64,000 nt of DNA from Ezakiella sp. (GCA_022778715.1 JALFRW010000005.1:229986-293985), one strand, 5' to 3'. Positions 29,113-39,107 are shown, counted from the stretch's first letter. The notes: generated by a model from the letters alone, not told the origin. Translations and numbers: made by a program.

Positions 29113-30903
29113 TTGGGAAATCTATCACAAAAAAGAAGAGCTGAAATGCTTGAATACCTAAATCATCTAAAAGAAATTCATACAGACGATGAAAGTAGAA
29201 TTGCACTTAGCAAGATTGAAACAGCTTTAACCGAGAAAAAATATGGACTCGTTTGGGAAGAACACGAGGAAGAAGTAGATAAAAAGCTTGTTCACAACAT
29301 ACCAGTGTTTAAAGAAGTTGAAGAAAGAAAAATCGTAGCCGATGAAAATGCATATTTTAACTTTCTTTTAGAGGGGGATAATCTACATTCACTTAAATTA
29401 TTAGAAAAAACTCATAAGGGCAAAATTGATGTCATCTATATTGATCCACCTTACAATACTGGAAATAAAGATTTTATTTATGATGATAATTACATTGGAA
29501 CAGACGATGGATACAGACATTCAAAATGGCTATCATTTATGAATGAAAGATTAAGGATTGCTAGGAAATTATTGTCAAATGAAGGTGTTATTTTTTGCTC
29601 GATTGGAGATGATGAACTATCACAATTTAAAATTATTTTAGATGAAATTTTTGGAGAAGATAATTTTATTAATCTAGTTTCAGTAAAAACAAAGAATGCT
29701 GCAGGTGCAAGTGGCGGAGGTCAAGACCTCAAATTGAAAAAGAACTTAGAATATTTATTGATATATTCCAAAGATATAAAATTTTCACCTGAATTTAATA
29801 CAGTATATAAATTGACAGAAATTGAAGAACTTTTAGACTATTACAAAGAAAATGATATTAGCTGGAAATATACATCTGTGTTAGTGAATCCAGGTACAAA
29901 AAAATATATTGGTTCTACTGTTGACGGAGCAGGAGATGAGATTAAAATCTACAAAAGACTAAATCCTATATTCATGAGCGTAAATCAAATAGCTAAAAAA
30001 GATAATATATCTGTAAGAGAAGTTTATAAAAAATATTTTAATCAAATTCATATGACAGCAATGCCACAAAGCTCTATACGAAAAAGAGTAGTTGATTATA
30101 TAGGAGAAGATAATCTTGATAGGGAGTCTTTATATAGCATAGAATATATCCCAATAAGCGGAAGAAATAAAGGTAGGCTATATGAACAGTTCTATAAGGG
30201 TCAAAAGCTTCGTTTAATTGCGTGGTTCGCCGATGTAGGAGTTAGCAATAATGATGGAGTATTTAAAAAAGATATTGAGGGAACTTATTGGGATGGCATT
30301 GAATTAAATAATCTTTCTAAAGAGGGTAGTGTAAAATTTTCAAATGGGAAAAAACCTCTTTCTCTATTAAATAGAATAATAAAAATGTATAAGTATAAGG
30401 ACGCCATTATTTTAGACTATTTCGCAGGCAGTGGGACTACGGGACATGCAGTTATGCAGCTTAATAAAGAAGATGGTGGAAACAGGAAATATATTCTTTG
30501 TACTAACAATGAAAACAATATTTGCGAAAAAATAACTTATCAAAGAATGAAAAATATTCAAGAAGAACTACCTCATAATCTTAAATACTATAAAACAGAG
30601 TTTATACCAAAACTTTCAGAAGATGAGGAAATTTTATCTTCTAAACTTCTTGATTATATCAAGGAAATGGTAGAGCTTGAAAATATGTGTGAGATTGATG
30701 GGAATAGTAGAAGAATCATTTTGTCTGATGAAGATTTAAATATAGCACTTACTGAAATGGAAGAAGGTGGTGCTCTATACATTCCATCATTCATCTTACT
30801 AACCAATGAAATCAAGGATAGTATCGAAGAAAGAAAACTTGAAGTTGTCACTATCCCAGATTATTATTTCACAGAAGAATTAAGAGAGGTGAACGAATTA
30901 TGA
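29113..30903 (+). CDS. Type III restriction-modification DNA adenine methyltransferase (Mod)
   Basis: IDPPYNTGNKDFIYDDNY (motif IV) upstream of DYFAGSGTTGHAVMQLN (motif I), beta-class order. Confidence 0.93.
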   Translation: MGNLSQKRRAEMLEYLNHLKEIHTDDESRIALSKIETALTEKKYGLVWEEHEEEVDKKLVHNIPVFKEVEERKIVADENAYFNFLLEGDNLHSLKLLEKTHKGKIDVIYIDPPYNTGNKDFIYDDNYIGTDDGYRHSKWLSFMNERLRIARKLLSNEGVIFCSIGDDELSQFKIILDEIFGEDNFINLVSVKTKNAAGASGGGQDLKLKKNLEYLLIYSKDIKFSPEFNTVYKLTEIEELLDYYKENDISWKYTSVLVNPGTKKYIGSTVDGAGDEIKIYKRLNPIFMSVNQIAKKDNISVREVYKKYFNQIHMTAMPQSSIRKRVVDYIGEDNLDRESLYSIEYIPISGRNKGRLYEQFYKGQKLRLIAWFADVGVSNNDGVFKKDIEGTYWDGIELNNLSKEGSVKFSNGKKPLSLLNRIIKMYKYKDAIILDYFAGSGTTGHAVMQLNKEDGGNRKYILCTNNENNICEKITYQRMKNIQEELPHNLKYYKTEFIPKLSEDEEILSSKLLDYIKEMVELENMCEIDGNSRRIILSDEDLNIALTEMEEGGALYIPSFILLTNEIKDSIEERKLEVVTIPDYYFTEELREVNEL

Positions 30904-33104
30904 TATTAGATTTATTTGATTTTCAAACAGATGCCAAAAACTATCTTTTGGATAAAACGACAGATCCAAATGCAAAAAGAAAAATAATTGTAAAAAGTCC
31001 GACCGGGTCTGGAAAAACAATAATTCTACTTTCTTATATCTATGATTATCTTCTATGGCAGGACCCTAACAAGGTATTTATCTGGCTTACTCCAGGAAAG
31101 GGAGATTTAGAGGAACAGTCAAAGGAAAAAATGGACGACTTTATTCCTCATGCAAAATCTGCTAATATACATGATGCCTTACTTCAAGGTTTCAAGGGTG
31201 GTTATACCTATTTTATAAACTGGGAAATGATAACTAATAAAAAGAATAATGCACTTAAAGATAGTGAAAAGAAAAATCTTTTTGAAAGAATTGCAGAAGC
31301 ACATAGGGAACAACTTTCTTTTATCACAATTATTGACGAGGAGCATTTGAATAACACTTCAAAAGCAGATGATATTTTGTATGCCCTTAATTCAGATAGA
31401 GAGATAAGAGTATCGGCAACAACAGTCAAGAACCCAATGGCAGAATTTTATGAAATACCAGAAGAAGAGGTAATAAATTCTGGTCTTATAACAAAGGCAC
31501 TTTACATCAATCCTGGTATTGAAGCTGACGAGATGGACGACCTTGAAAGTGAAACTATTTATCTTATACAAAAAGCAGATGAAAAGAGAAAAGAAATTAA
31601 AGCCGAGTATGAGAAAATAGGAGAAAAAATCAATCCTTTAGTCATTATACAATTCCCAGATATGAGTGAGTCCTTAGTTAATTTTGTAGAAGAACACCTA
31701 ACAAATATGGGTTACGCCTATAAAAATAAAATGCTTGCTAAGTGGTTAAGTGAGGAAAAAATAAATACACTTGATGTTACAGATGAAGACTCCAAATCGA
31801 ACTTTTTAATTATGAAACAAGCTATATCAACGGGTTGGGATTGTCCGAGAGCAAAGATACTTGTTAAACTTCGTGAAAATATGACAGAAACCTTTGAAAC
31901 GCAAACAATAGGACGCATAAGGAGAATGCCAAGAGCAAGGCACTATGACAATGACTTATTAGATTTTTGCTTCCTCTATACATTCGATGAAAAGTACAAA
32001 GAATCTGTTATACAAGGTGGAAACGCCTATGAAGTTAAGAGGTTATTTTTAAAAGACAAGTGCAAAGATTTTGAACTTGTAAAAGAATATAGAAATAAAG
32101 ACTATCAGTTTGTAGATGAAGTATTAGTTCGAGATAGAGCTTATGACTATTTTAAAGAAAAATACAAACTAACCAACATTAAAAAGGACAATGAAAAATT
32201 ATTAGAGTCTTATGGTTTTGTAATGGGAACAAAAGTTATATCTACCTTTAGAACTGGTAAGTTTATAAAACTCAAAGATATTGTTGATGAAAAGCAAGGT
32301 GAAAATAGGGAGATAGCCTATGAAGTATCAACTCACGATCATGGAATTGATTGTTTGCACGCAGTTGATATGATAAAAAAAGTCACTGGTGTTCCCTCTA
32401 ACAAGATGAGAGCAATTCTTCAACATCTTTTCCATAAAAATATACCATCAAGCAAGAAGTTGTTAAATCTTTCTAATCGTGAGTGGTACGCTTTTATGAT
32501 AAATAATGCCTATAAACTTAGAGATGACTTTTTAGATTTAGCTGCAATTTCTAATGAAAGACAAATGCAAATCTTGGATAAGAAAACTGAAAAGTGGAGA
32601 TTGCCTTTAGAAGATTTTTATAAGTATCTTCCCTATGAAACAGAAGTAGTGGAGTATGAGAAAAATGCTTATAAAGAATACAACACTTCTATGACAACAT
32701 CCCAGTTTAGATCGACTTCAGAACAACTCTTAGAAAACTATCTTGAAAGTAGAGATGATGTAGATTGGTACTATAAAAATGGAGATACAGGTAGGCAATA
32801 TCTATCAATTATTTACGGTAATAATCTAAGCAAAGAATATCTTTTTTATCCAGACTATATAATCAAAAAGAAAAATGGAGATGTATGGATAATTGAAACT
32901 AAAGGTGGAGAAAGAAAAGGTGTAAGTAAAAATATTGATACGCAGATCGAAAATAAATTCTATGCTTTTAAGGACTATGCAGATAGGCATAAAATAAAGT
33001 GGGGGTTTGTAAGAGATAAAGATACAAGACTCTATATTAACAATACAGACTACACAGAAGAAATGAATAATGAGAATTGGAAAAGACTAGAAGACTTATT
33101 CTAA
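30900..33104 (+). CDS. Type III restriction endonuclease subunit (Res), DEAD-like helicase plus PD-(D/E)XK nuclease
   Basis: SPTGSGKTIILLSY Walker A, IDEEH, ISTGWDCPRAKILVKLRE, ETQTIGRIRRMP; C-terminal YPDYIIKKKNGDVWIIETKGG. Confidence 0.93.
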   Translation: MILDLFDFQTDAKNYLLDKTTDPNAKRKIIVKSPTGSGKTIILLSYIYDYLLWQDPNKVFIWLTPGKGDLEEQSKEKMDDFIPHAKSANIHDALLQGFKGGYTYFINWEMITNKKNNALKDSEKKNLFERIAEAHREQLSFITIIDEEHLNNTSKADDILYALNSDREIRVSATTVKNPMAEFYEIPEEEVINSGLITKALYINPGIEADEMDDLESETIYLIQKADEKRKEIKAEYEKIGEKINPLVIIQFPDMSESLVNFVEEHLTNMGYAYKNKMLAKWLSEEKINTLDVTDEDSKSNFLIMKQAISTGWDCPRAKILVKLRENMTETFETQTIGRIRRMPRARHYDNDLLDFCFLYTFDEKYKESVIQGGNAYEVKRLFLKDKCKDFELVKEYRNKDYQFVDEVLVRDRAYDYFKEKYKLTNIKKDNEKLLESYGFVMGTKVISTFRTGKFIKLKDIVDEKQGENREIAYEVSTHDHGIDCLHAVDMIKKVTGVPSNKMRAILQHLFHKNIPSSKKLLNLSNREWYAFMINNAYKLRDDFLDLAAISNERQMQILDKKTEKWRLPLEDFYKYLPYETEVVEYEKNAYKEYNTSMTTSQFRSTSEQLLENYLESRDDVDWYYKNGDTGRQYLSIIYGNNLSKEYLFYPDYIIKKKNGDVWIIETKGGERKGVSKNIDTQIENKFYAFKDYADRHKIKWGFVRDKDTRLYINNTDYTEEMNNENWKRLEDLF

Positions 33105-33116
33105 GGAGATAAAATA

Positions 33117-33734
33117 TTGATAGAAAGTAGACCTGAGTTTGATAAAATCACATCGTTTGATGAGTTTAATAAATACTATTGGTATCATGAAGAACTTTCA
33201 CAGATATGCAAGTCATTAGGATTAGAATACAGAGGTATAAAACAGGAACTCAATTATATTATTGAACAGTACTTTAAGGGTGATTTGATTAAAAAGTCAT
33301 CAATAAAAAATGAAAAGAAACAAGTAGAAACTATTACCTTAGATACTTCATTACTTGAATGCGGGTTCTCCTTTAACACACATTTCAGAGAGTATTTCTC
33401 AATTTTAACAGATGTTTCGCCATTTAAATTTACTGCTGATATGGCTACTGCTTGGAGAAAAGTAAAAAGAGAAAATGATTTGAGTTTTACAATTCAAGAT
33501 ATGCTCAAAGTTTATTATGGAAAATCAGATTATGCTAAGTATGATAATTCGGTTTGTCAATGGAATCAATTTTTAAAGGATTTTTGTGCAGACGAAAATA
33601 GTTGTAACTACTCTAATAAAATACAAGTAGCTGCAATTCTTTGGAAAGAAGTTAGAGATTCAAAAAACAAAAAAGTTTATTCACGAGAACTTATAAAAAA
33701 ATATAAGGATAAAATAGAAGACTATCACAAGTAA
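33117..33734 (+). CDS. SAP-like / DUF6434-like protein linked to Type III R-M
   Basis: SFDEFNKYYWYHEELSQICKSLGLEYRGIKQELNYIIEQYFKGD (SAP-like) and FSFNTHFREYFS... repeat-like C-terminus; 12 nt after res; TTG start. Confidence 0.55.
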   Translation: MIESRPEFDKITSFDEFNKYYWYHEELSQICKSLGLEYRGIKQELNYIIEQYFKGDLIKKSSIKNEKKQVETITLDTSLLECGFSFNTHFREYFSILTDVSPFKFTADMATAWRKVKRENDLSFTIQDMLKVYYGKSDYAKYDNSVCQWNQFLKDFCADENSCNYSNKIQVAAILWKEVRDSKNKKVYSRELIKKYKDKIEDYHK

Positions 33735-33778
33735 ACAGAAACTATTTTTTTGAATGAAAAAAATTAATACAGATAGAT

Positions 33779-33817
33779 GTTAGGCGATAGAAATTAAAAA
33801 ACTCTATCGTCTTTTTT
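33779..33817 (+). terminator. Terminator after the R-M gene set
   Basis: GGCGATAGA...TCTATCGTC followed by ttttttatttt. Confidence 0.65.
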
Positions 33818-33838
33818 ATTTTAAGAAAGGAGTTTTGA

Positions 33839-34321
33839 ATGAAAAAATTAGAACAAATAAGACAAGAATCAAAAGAAATAAAAGATAAAATTGATGATAC
33901 AGAAGAAAGATTAAGGCAACTAAAAAATCAAGAACAAAAGATATTAAAACAAGACATAGTAAAAAGAAGAAAAGAAAGAACTCATAGACTCATAACAAGA
34001 GGAGCAATCTTAGAAAGCCTTATAGAAAAAGCAAAGGAACTAAGAAGACTTGCAGATAAAATGGTCACACTCGGCAAGAGAAATGATCTACACGCAAAAA
34101 GACAAGTCAACTCATTCCTATTCGATAATGAGGCAGCAAAAAAAGTATTCACAGAATATAACGCTAAGTATGAATCAAGAAACGGTGGATATACAAGAAT
34201 TATTAAAACAGGTGTACGCCGTGGCGATGCAGCTGAAATGTGTATAATTGAAATGGTATTAATTTTAAAGACGGTTCTGAACCGTCTTTTTGTTTACATA
34301 AAATCTTTGGCTCTACACTAA
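33839..34321 (+). pseudogene. Chimeric ORF: DUF3847-like N-terminus joined to C-terminal half of ribosomal protein L17
   Basis: MKKLEQIRQESKEIKDKIDD...HRLITRGAILES (DUF3847-like) then IEKAKELRRLADKMVTLGKRNDLHAKRQVNSFLFDNEAAKKVFTEYNAKYESRNGGYTRIIKTGVRRGDAAEMCIIEMV (L17 C-terminal half). Confidence 0.8.
34267..34291 (+). terminator. Terminator hairpin (L17-associated copy 1)
   Basis: AAAGACGGTT ctg AACCGTCTTTTT. Confidence 0.8.
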
Positions 34322-34411
34322 TAGCAGTAGGAATATATCACAACTATTGACAAAGAGCCAATTAAGAATTACGATATAAGATATGGATTACATATCTTAT
34401 GAAACGCAAAT

Positions 34412-34558
34412 ATGATTAGGGGGCAGCTTAAATTTAAATATAAGGATTTAATCATTAACATGAGAATAAATTCATTTAATACTTCTGATGATAAAGAGTT
34501 TAAGGATTGTGATTATCATAAAAATTGTGGAAAGATGTGGTTTGTAAATGAAAAATGA
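34412..34558 (+). CDS. Possible small Cys-containing peptide overlapping the ABC exporter start
   Basis: ORF MIRGQLKFKYKDLIIN-MRINSFNTSDDKEFKDCDYHKNCGKMWFVNEK (internal ATG 34460); stop overlaps ATG 34548 of the next gene. Weak RBS. Confidence 0.3.
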   Translation: MIRGQLKFKYKDLIINMRINSFNTSDDKEFKDCDYHKNCGKMWFVNEK

Positions 34559-36164
34559 TTTGAAGATTAAAAAGAGAAATATGCGTAGGATTGTGAATGC
34601 ACCTGGTTTTATATTGCTACTTTCTCTTTGTTTGTTTTCAGCAATTTTATTTGTCTTTGCACCAATTACACTTAATAATGTAGTTGAGAATGTTGGTTCG
34701 ATTGGTGTTAAAGATATTTTAATGGTAATTGGACTTCTTGTTGCAGGTTATATTGTTGATTTTATTTCTGTATTTACAAAAAATCAATTAATTCAGCAAT
34801 ATCATGGAAGAGCGAGTGATGTTTTATATAAAGATGTTTTTAAATTAAAATATGATAAATATATTACCGATGGTCCAACAGCAATTAGAGAGTTTGTATA
34901 TAATGCAGCTGAGGCATACGCGTCATTTTATTTTGATGTAATACCAACACTTGTTGTAAATATTGTTACAATTGTAGTTACAATATATTTAGCGTGGACA
35001 CTTAATCATATTGCTGCAATTTTGATGTTTATAACACTTCCTATCCATTACTTTGGATTTAAAATACTTAATAAAAAGCTTGCGGAATTATCTGTCAATT
35101 TAAGAAACGCAAGTTCAGAATCGCACAGAAATATAAATTCTGTTGTGTCGCAAGTGGATTTTATAAAACAAAATCCAGAGAATGAAAGACTTCTTCCAAC
35201 GCTTGCAAAAAACATCTTAAGATCAGAAGGCGTACGTAAAAAAGTTAATTATGTTGCAAATGGTGTATCAGGATTATTAATTGGTTTAAATCAAATAATT
35301 CAAAATTTAACTATAATCTTCCTAGCAGCACTTGCTCTCTCAAATAAGGATGCATTTGGCGGAGTTGTTTATGTAATGCTTGTATTTCCTTATTTTTCAA
35401 ATGCAATTAGAGGATTATCGTGGACAAATCTTGGCTTTGCAGATGTAAAGGCGGCAGATGATTATTTAAAAACACTTATTGAATTTAAAGAAGAAGACGG
35501 TGTTATGGATATGCCACAAGATATTAAATCAATAAAATTTGATATAAAATCTGTGGATATTTTAGACAAAAATCTATTAAATGATATTAAGATGGAGTTT
35601 AAAGCTGGGGATATTGTCGGCATAATGGGTGAGAGTGGAACAGGAAAAAGTACACTTGTAAAATTAATTCCTAAATATAGAAATGCAAAGGGAATTTATA
35701 TAAATGAGATACCTATTGAAGATATCAAAAATTCTGAATATCTAAAATCAATATCTTATTATTCACAAAATACACCGATAATTACAGATACGATTTATAA
35801 CAATTTAAATTTTGGACGAAAACCGATTGCAAAAGAAATTTATGAGAATATGCCATTTTTGTCGAAATTTAAAAATCTTGATGAAATAATTGTAGAAAAT
35901 GGCGCCAATTTATCGGGTGGGGATAAACAGCGTATCGCACTTTCAAGATATTTTACAGAAGATGCAAAAATTGTAATACTTGACGAACCAACAAGTTCGC
36001 TTGATAAAGAAACCGAAACTGAACTAATGAGCGAAGTATTAAAAAATGTTGATGATAGAATAATTTTTATCATTAGCCATAACAAAGATATCATGAATTA
36101 TTGCACACATGTAGTCGAAATAAAAAATAAAACAGTTAAAGTAACAGAAAAACCAAAGGCGTAA
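34548..36164 (+). CDS. ABC transporter, fused permease/ATPase
   Basis: Six-TM-like N-terminus; GESGTGKSTLVKLI Walker A, LSGGDKQRIALSRYF signature, IVILDEPTSSLD Walker B. Confidence 0.9.
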   Translation: MKNDLKIKKRNMRRIVNAPGFILLLSLCLFSAILFVFAPITLNNVVENVGSIGVKDILMVIGLLVAGYIVDFISVFTKNQLIQQYHGRASDVLYKDVFKLKYDKYITDGPTAIREFVYNAAEAYASFYFDVIPTLVVNIVTIVVTIYLAWTLNHIAAILMFITLPIHYFGFKILNKKLAELSVNLRNASSESHRNINSVVSQVDFIKQNPENERLLPTLAKNILRSEGVRKKVNYVANGVSGLLIGLNQIIQNLTIIFLAALALSNKDAFGGVVYVMLVFPYFSNAIRGLSWTNLGFADVKAADDYLKTLIEFKEEDGVMDMPQDIKSIKFDIKSVDILDKNLLNDIKMEFKAGDIVGIMGESGTGKSTLVKLIPKYRNAKGIYINEIPIEDIKNSEYLKSISYYSQNTPIITDTIYNNLNFGRKPIAKEIYENMPFLSKFKNLDEIIVENGANLSGGDKQRIALSRYFTEDAKIVILDEPTSSLDKETETELMSEVLKNVDDRIIFIISHNKDIMNYCTHVVEIKNKTVKVTEKPKA

Positions 36165-36236
36165 ATATTTTGCATGCGTTATAGTATATTTGCTAGAATA
36201 AATTAAGTGCAATATAAAAACGAAGGAGGAATGCTC

Positions 36237-37808
36237 ATGAATTACAAAAAATATATATTAAAGAATAAATGGGCATTTCTATCTGTTGTATTTTTGCAAA
36301 TTATTATGTGGGGCTGCCAGGTTCTAGTGCAGCTTTTTGCAATAAATGCTTTTGATGGTGCTATTAAGCTAAATTTTAATTTATTTTTAAAATGGACAGT
36401 CATTTCTTTTATTACATGGGGAATATATTTTCTTATATGTAGCTTTGAAGCATATAAAAGAGCAGATGCAATTAGAATATTTAACAACGATGTTAGAAAT
36501 GATATCTATTTAAGTGTTTATAATGATACTATTTCAAATATATATAAGTCGGACAAGAGTGATTATATTTCGTATGTAACACATAATATAAATGAGATAA
36601 CAAGACTTTGTTGGGAGCCACTATTTAATATGTTGGGAAGAATTGCACAGATTTTGTGGAGCATAATTGCTCTTATTTATATTGATATTTATCTTTTTAT
36701 ATTTGCAATAATTACAACATTAATTATGTGGTATATGCCAAAGATCTTTGAAGACAAATTTGAAAAGTTAGGTGAAGAAAATTTAAAAGCTCAATCAATT
36801 GCAATGGGGAAATTTAAGGATTTATTATATGGCATAAGTATACTTAAAATACTAAATAGAAAGAATTGGTATGTTTCAAAAGGTGCAAAGGCAAGCAATA
36901 TTAGTGAAGATGCAAAATTCAGGCAAAATTATATTGTGGAAATTTTAGAATGCATTATGGGTTACATTAGTGTATTTTTGCAAGTTTTATCAGAAGTTTT
37001 AGTTGTTGTGCTTGCGGTTTACGGAAGGATTGGTGTGGCTGTAATAGCAGGAGCTGCAAATTTGATTGGCGGAGTAAGTAATGGATTAAATAATTTTGTA
37101 AATGCAAAAAATAGTATTATGCAGTCAAGATCATATTTTGAAATTATTAAAGACAATAATATTAAAGAAAGGGAGTTAAGTTTTAAAGATAAAATAGAAT
37201 TAAAAAATATTTCTTATAGTTATGATGAAAAAGAAATTTTAAATAATATAAATATGGAATTTAAGAAAAATCATAAATATGCAATAGTTGGAAAATCTGG
37301 CAGTGGCAAGTCAACAATTTTAAAAATTATAATGGGCATTATTGATGACTATGAAGGCGATGTACTTTATGATGGTGTGGCTAAAGAAAAAGATGCGATT
37401 GATTATAATATCGGATATGTTTCACAGGATATATATTTATTTAATGATACAATAAGAGAAAACCTAACCCTTGGTAAAAGTTTTTCGAATAATGAAATTA
37501 AAGATGCACTTAAAAAATCCTCATTACAAAACTTTTTAGAATTCCAAGCAAATGGATTGGATACAATAGTTGGAGATGATGGCAAGAGTATCTCTGGTGG
37601 AGAAAAACAAAGAATTGCAGTTGCACGATCGCTATTACAAGGATGCGATATGCTTTTAATTGATGAAGGAACAAGTGCGCTTGACAAAGAAAATCGAGAG
37701 ATAATAGAAAACACTCTTTTGAATGATAAAAATTTAACGCTCATAATGGTCAGTCATCATCTGAATGATGATATGATAATAAAATTTGACAAAGTGTATG
37801 AGATTTAA
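36237..37808 (+). CDS. ABC transporter, fused permease/ATPase
   Basis: GKSGSGKSTILKIIMG, ISGGEKQRIAVARSLL, MLLIDEGTSALD; RBS gaaggagga before ATG 36237. Confidence 0.9.
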   Translation: MNYKKYILKNKWAFLSVVFLQIIMWGCQVLVQLFAINAFDGAIKLNFNLFLKWTVISFITWGIYFLICSFEAYKRADAIRIFNNDVRNDIYLSVYNDTISNIYKSDKSDYISYVTHNINEITRLCWEPLFNMLGRIAQILWSIIALIYIDIYLFIFAIITTLIMWYMPKIFEDKFEKLGEENLKAQSIAMGKFKDLLYGISILKILNRKNWYVSKGAKASNISEDAKFRQNYIVEILECIMGYISVFLQVLSEVLVVVLAVYGRIGVAVIAGAANLIGGVSNGLNNFVNAKNSIMQSRSYFEIIKDNNIKERELSFKDKIELKNISYSYDEKEILNNINMEFKKNHKYAIVGKSGSGKSTILKIIMGIIDDYEGDVLYDGVAKEKDAIDYNIGYVSQDIYLFNDTIRENLTLGKSFSNNEIKDALKKSSLQNFLEFQANGLDTIVGDDGKSISGGEKQRIAVARSLLQGCDMLLIDEGTSALDKENREIIENTLLNDKNLTLIMVSHHLNDDMIIKFDKVYEI

Positions 37809-37837
37809 AAATGGCGATGTAAGGATCGCGGAATATA
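37803..37837. repeat. 35-bp direct repeat, copy 1
   Basis: ATTTAAAAATGGCGATGTAAGGATCGCGGAATATA; differs at one position from 38879-38913 over the shared core. Confidence 0.8.
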
Positions 37838-38004
37838 AAATTTATCTCTAACGAAAACATTATTTTTTAATATATTGTAGAGAAATATGAATAGTAGAAA
37901 AGCTAGAATATATGCAATTTATATGATAAAATACAGTTAATGAACAGTTTATCATTTGATGGAGTAGTTCGATTACTGTTTCCAAAAATAAAGTAGGATT
38001 TGAT

Positions 38005-38511
38005 ATGAATTGTAGAGTGAAAAAGAGCATATGCTTAATACTAGCACTTACTTTGATAGTATTTAATTCAATATCTATTAACGCGAATCACAATACTATT
38101 GAGGCAAAAGTATATGACTCATACGAAGAGTTTGAGGCTGATTATAGTTTTCAAACTAGATCAATTGAAGTTGGCACAGTTTTAACGGCAGCAGTAATTT
38201 GAAAATATGGTACTGGAAAGTGTGAGCTTATAATTTTCTGGAGGGGAAAGTATTTATATGGAGAGTTTAAGTGGAATAAAATAGAAATATCTGATAATAG
38301 CATTTTTTCTGACGAAGTATATTTCACAAGTACAAATGGGTATAGGTATTGCCCTGCTAAAAAAATTAGTAATTTCACAGTAGATGATTTTTATTTAGAT
38401 GAAGAAATCGAAAAAGTTAGAATATATGTTGATGATATACAAGGATATAATGTAACAAATGCAAAATGGGATGTTGGTATAACATGGAGAAACACAATAA
38501 CAATAAATTAA
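38005..38511 (+). pseudogene. Secreted protein gene interrupted by in-frame TGA
   Basis: Signal peptide MNCRVKKSICLILALTLIVFNSISINA; TGA at 38200-38202; same frame continues ...AAVI*KYGTGKCELIIFWRGKYLYGEFKWNKIEISDNSIFSDEVYFTSTNGYRYCPAKK... to TAA at 38509-38511. Confidence 0.6.
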
Positions 38512-38978
38512 ACTTTACAAAGCAGCAAGAAAAGTATCTTTTTATAAAGCCTTATTATCGGGACAACGATGAATTGTTAGAATTTATAGAGGAGAATATT
38601 GAGGGCGATTATATAGAATACAGCGATTTAGATATTGGCGACAAGATAACGGTTGATTCGTATTTGCAAGATATCAAAGACGAGTATGGAAGTATCAGTC
38701 TTAAGCTTTATAGAGTAAAAGACATAGAAAAAAATAAGAATTTTATATATGATCCGATAACAAAGAAGAAAAAAGAGTTTCCGATATTGATGCTTGAGGA
38801 GAACAGCGGATTTATATTTGCAAATCAAAATTATCTTTTTATATGGTTGTCGCTTGCACGAGGGGTAAGTAATGATGAATTTAAAAATGGCGATGTAAGG
38901 GTCGCGGAATATTATTTTCATTTGAGAAGTTATTTTCAATTGTATGATGAGAATGTTTTTGAAATGAATAATAAATGA
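38484..38978 (+). CDS. Hypothetical protein, possibly an accessory-island immunity or regulatory protein
   Basis: 165-aa ORF MEKHNNNKLNFTKQQEKYLFIKPYYRDNDELLEFIEENIEGDYIEY...; contains the second copy of the 35-bp repeat. Function unknown. Confidence 0.5.
   Translation: MEKHNNNKLNFTKQQEKYLFIKPYYRDNDELLEFIEENIEGDYIEYSDLDIGDKITVDSYLQDIKDEYGSISLKLYRVKDIEKNKNFIYDPITKKKKEFPILMLEENSGFIFANQNYLFIWLSLARGVSNDEFKNGDVRVAEYYFHLRSYFQLYDENVFEMNNK
38879..38913. repeat. 35-bp direct repeat, copy 2
   Basis: ATTTAAAAATGGCGATGTAAGGGTCGCGGAATATT, inside the 38484-38978 ORF (EFKNGDVRVAEYY). Confidence 0.8.
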
Positions 38979-39081
38979 GATAGTTTTGATAGGTTAGTGG
39001 AAGTTATTGATGATATGAATATTGACTTAGTTATGTAAAAATCTGCTTGATTATATTAGAGCCAGTTAATAGTTGAATTTT

Positions 39082-39107
39082 AAAGACGGTTTTGAACCGT
39101 CTTTTTA
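39082..39107 (+). terminator. Terminator hairpin (near-identical copy of 34267-34291)
   Basis: AAAGACGGTT ttg AACCGTCTTTTT, preceded by the same aatttt. Confidence 0.75.

Noticed and set aside
38200-38202. Reading the TGA at 38200 as selenocysteine
   Set aside because: No neighbouring Cys redox motif and no convincing SECIS-like hairpin at the right distance; a Trp-to-stop mutation in an accessory gene is simpler.
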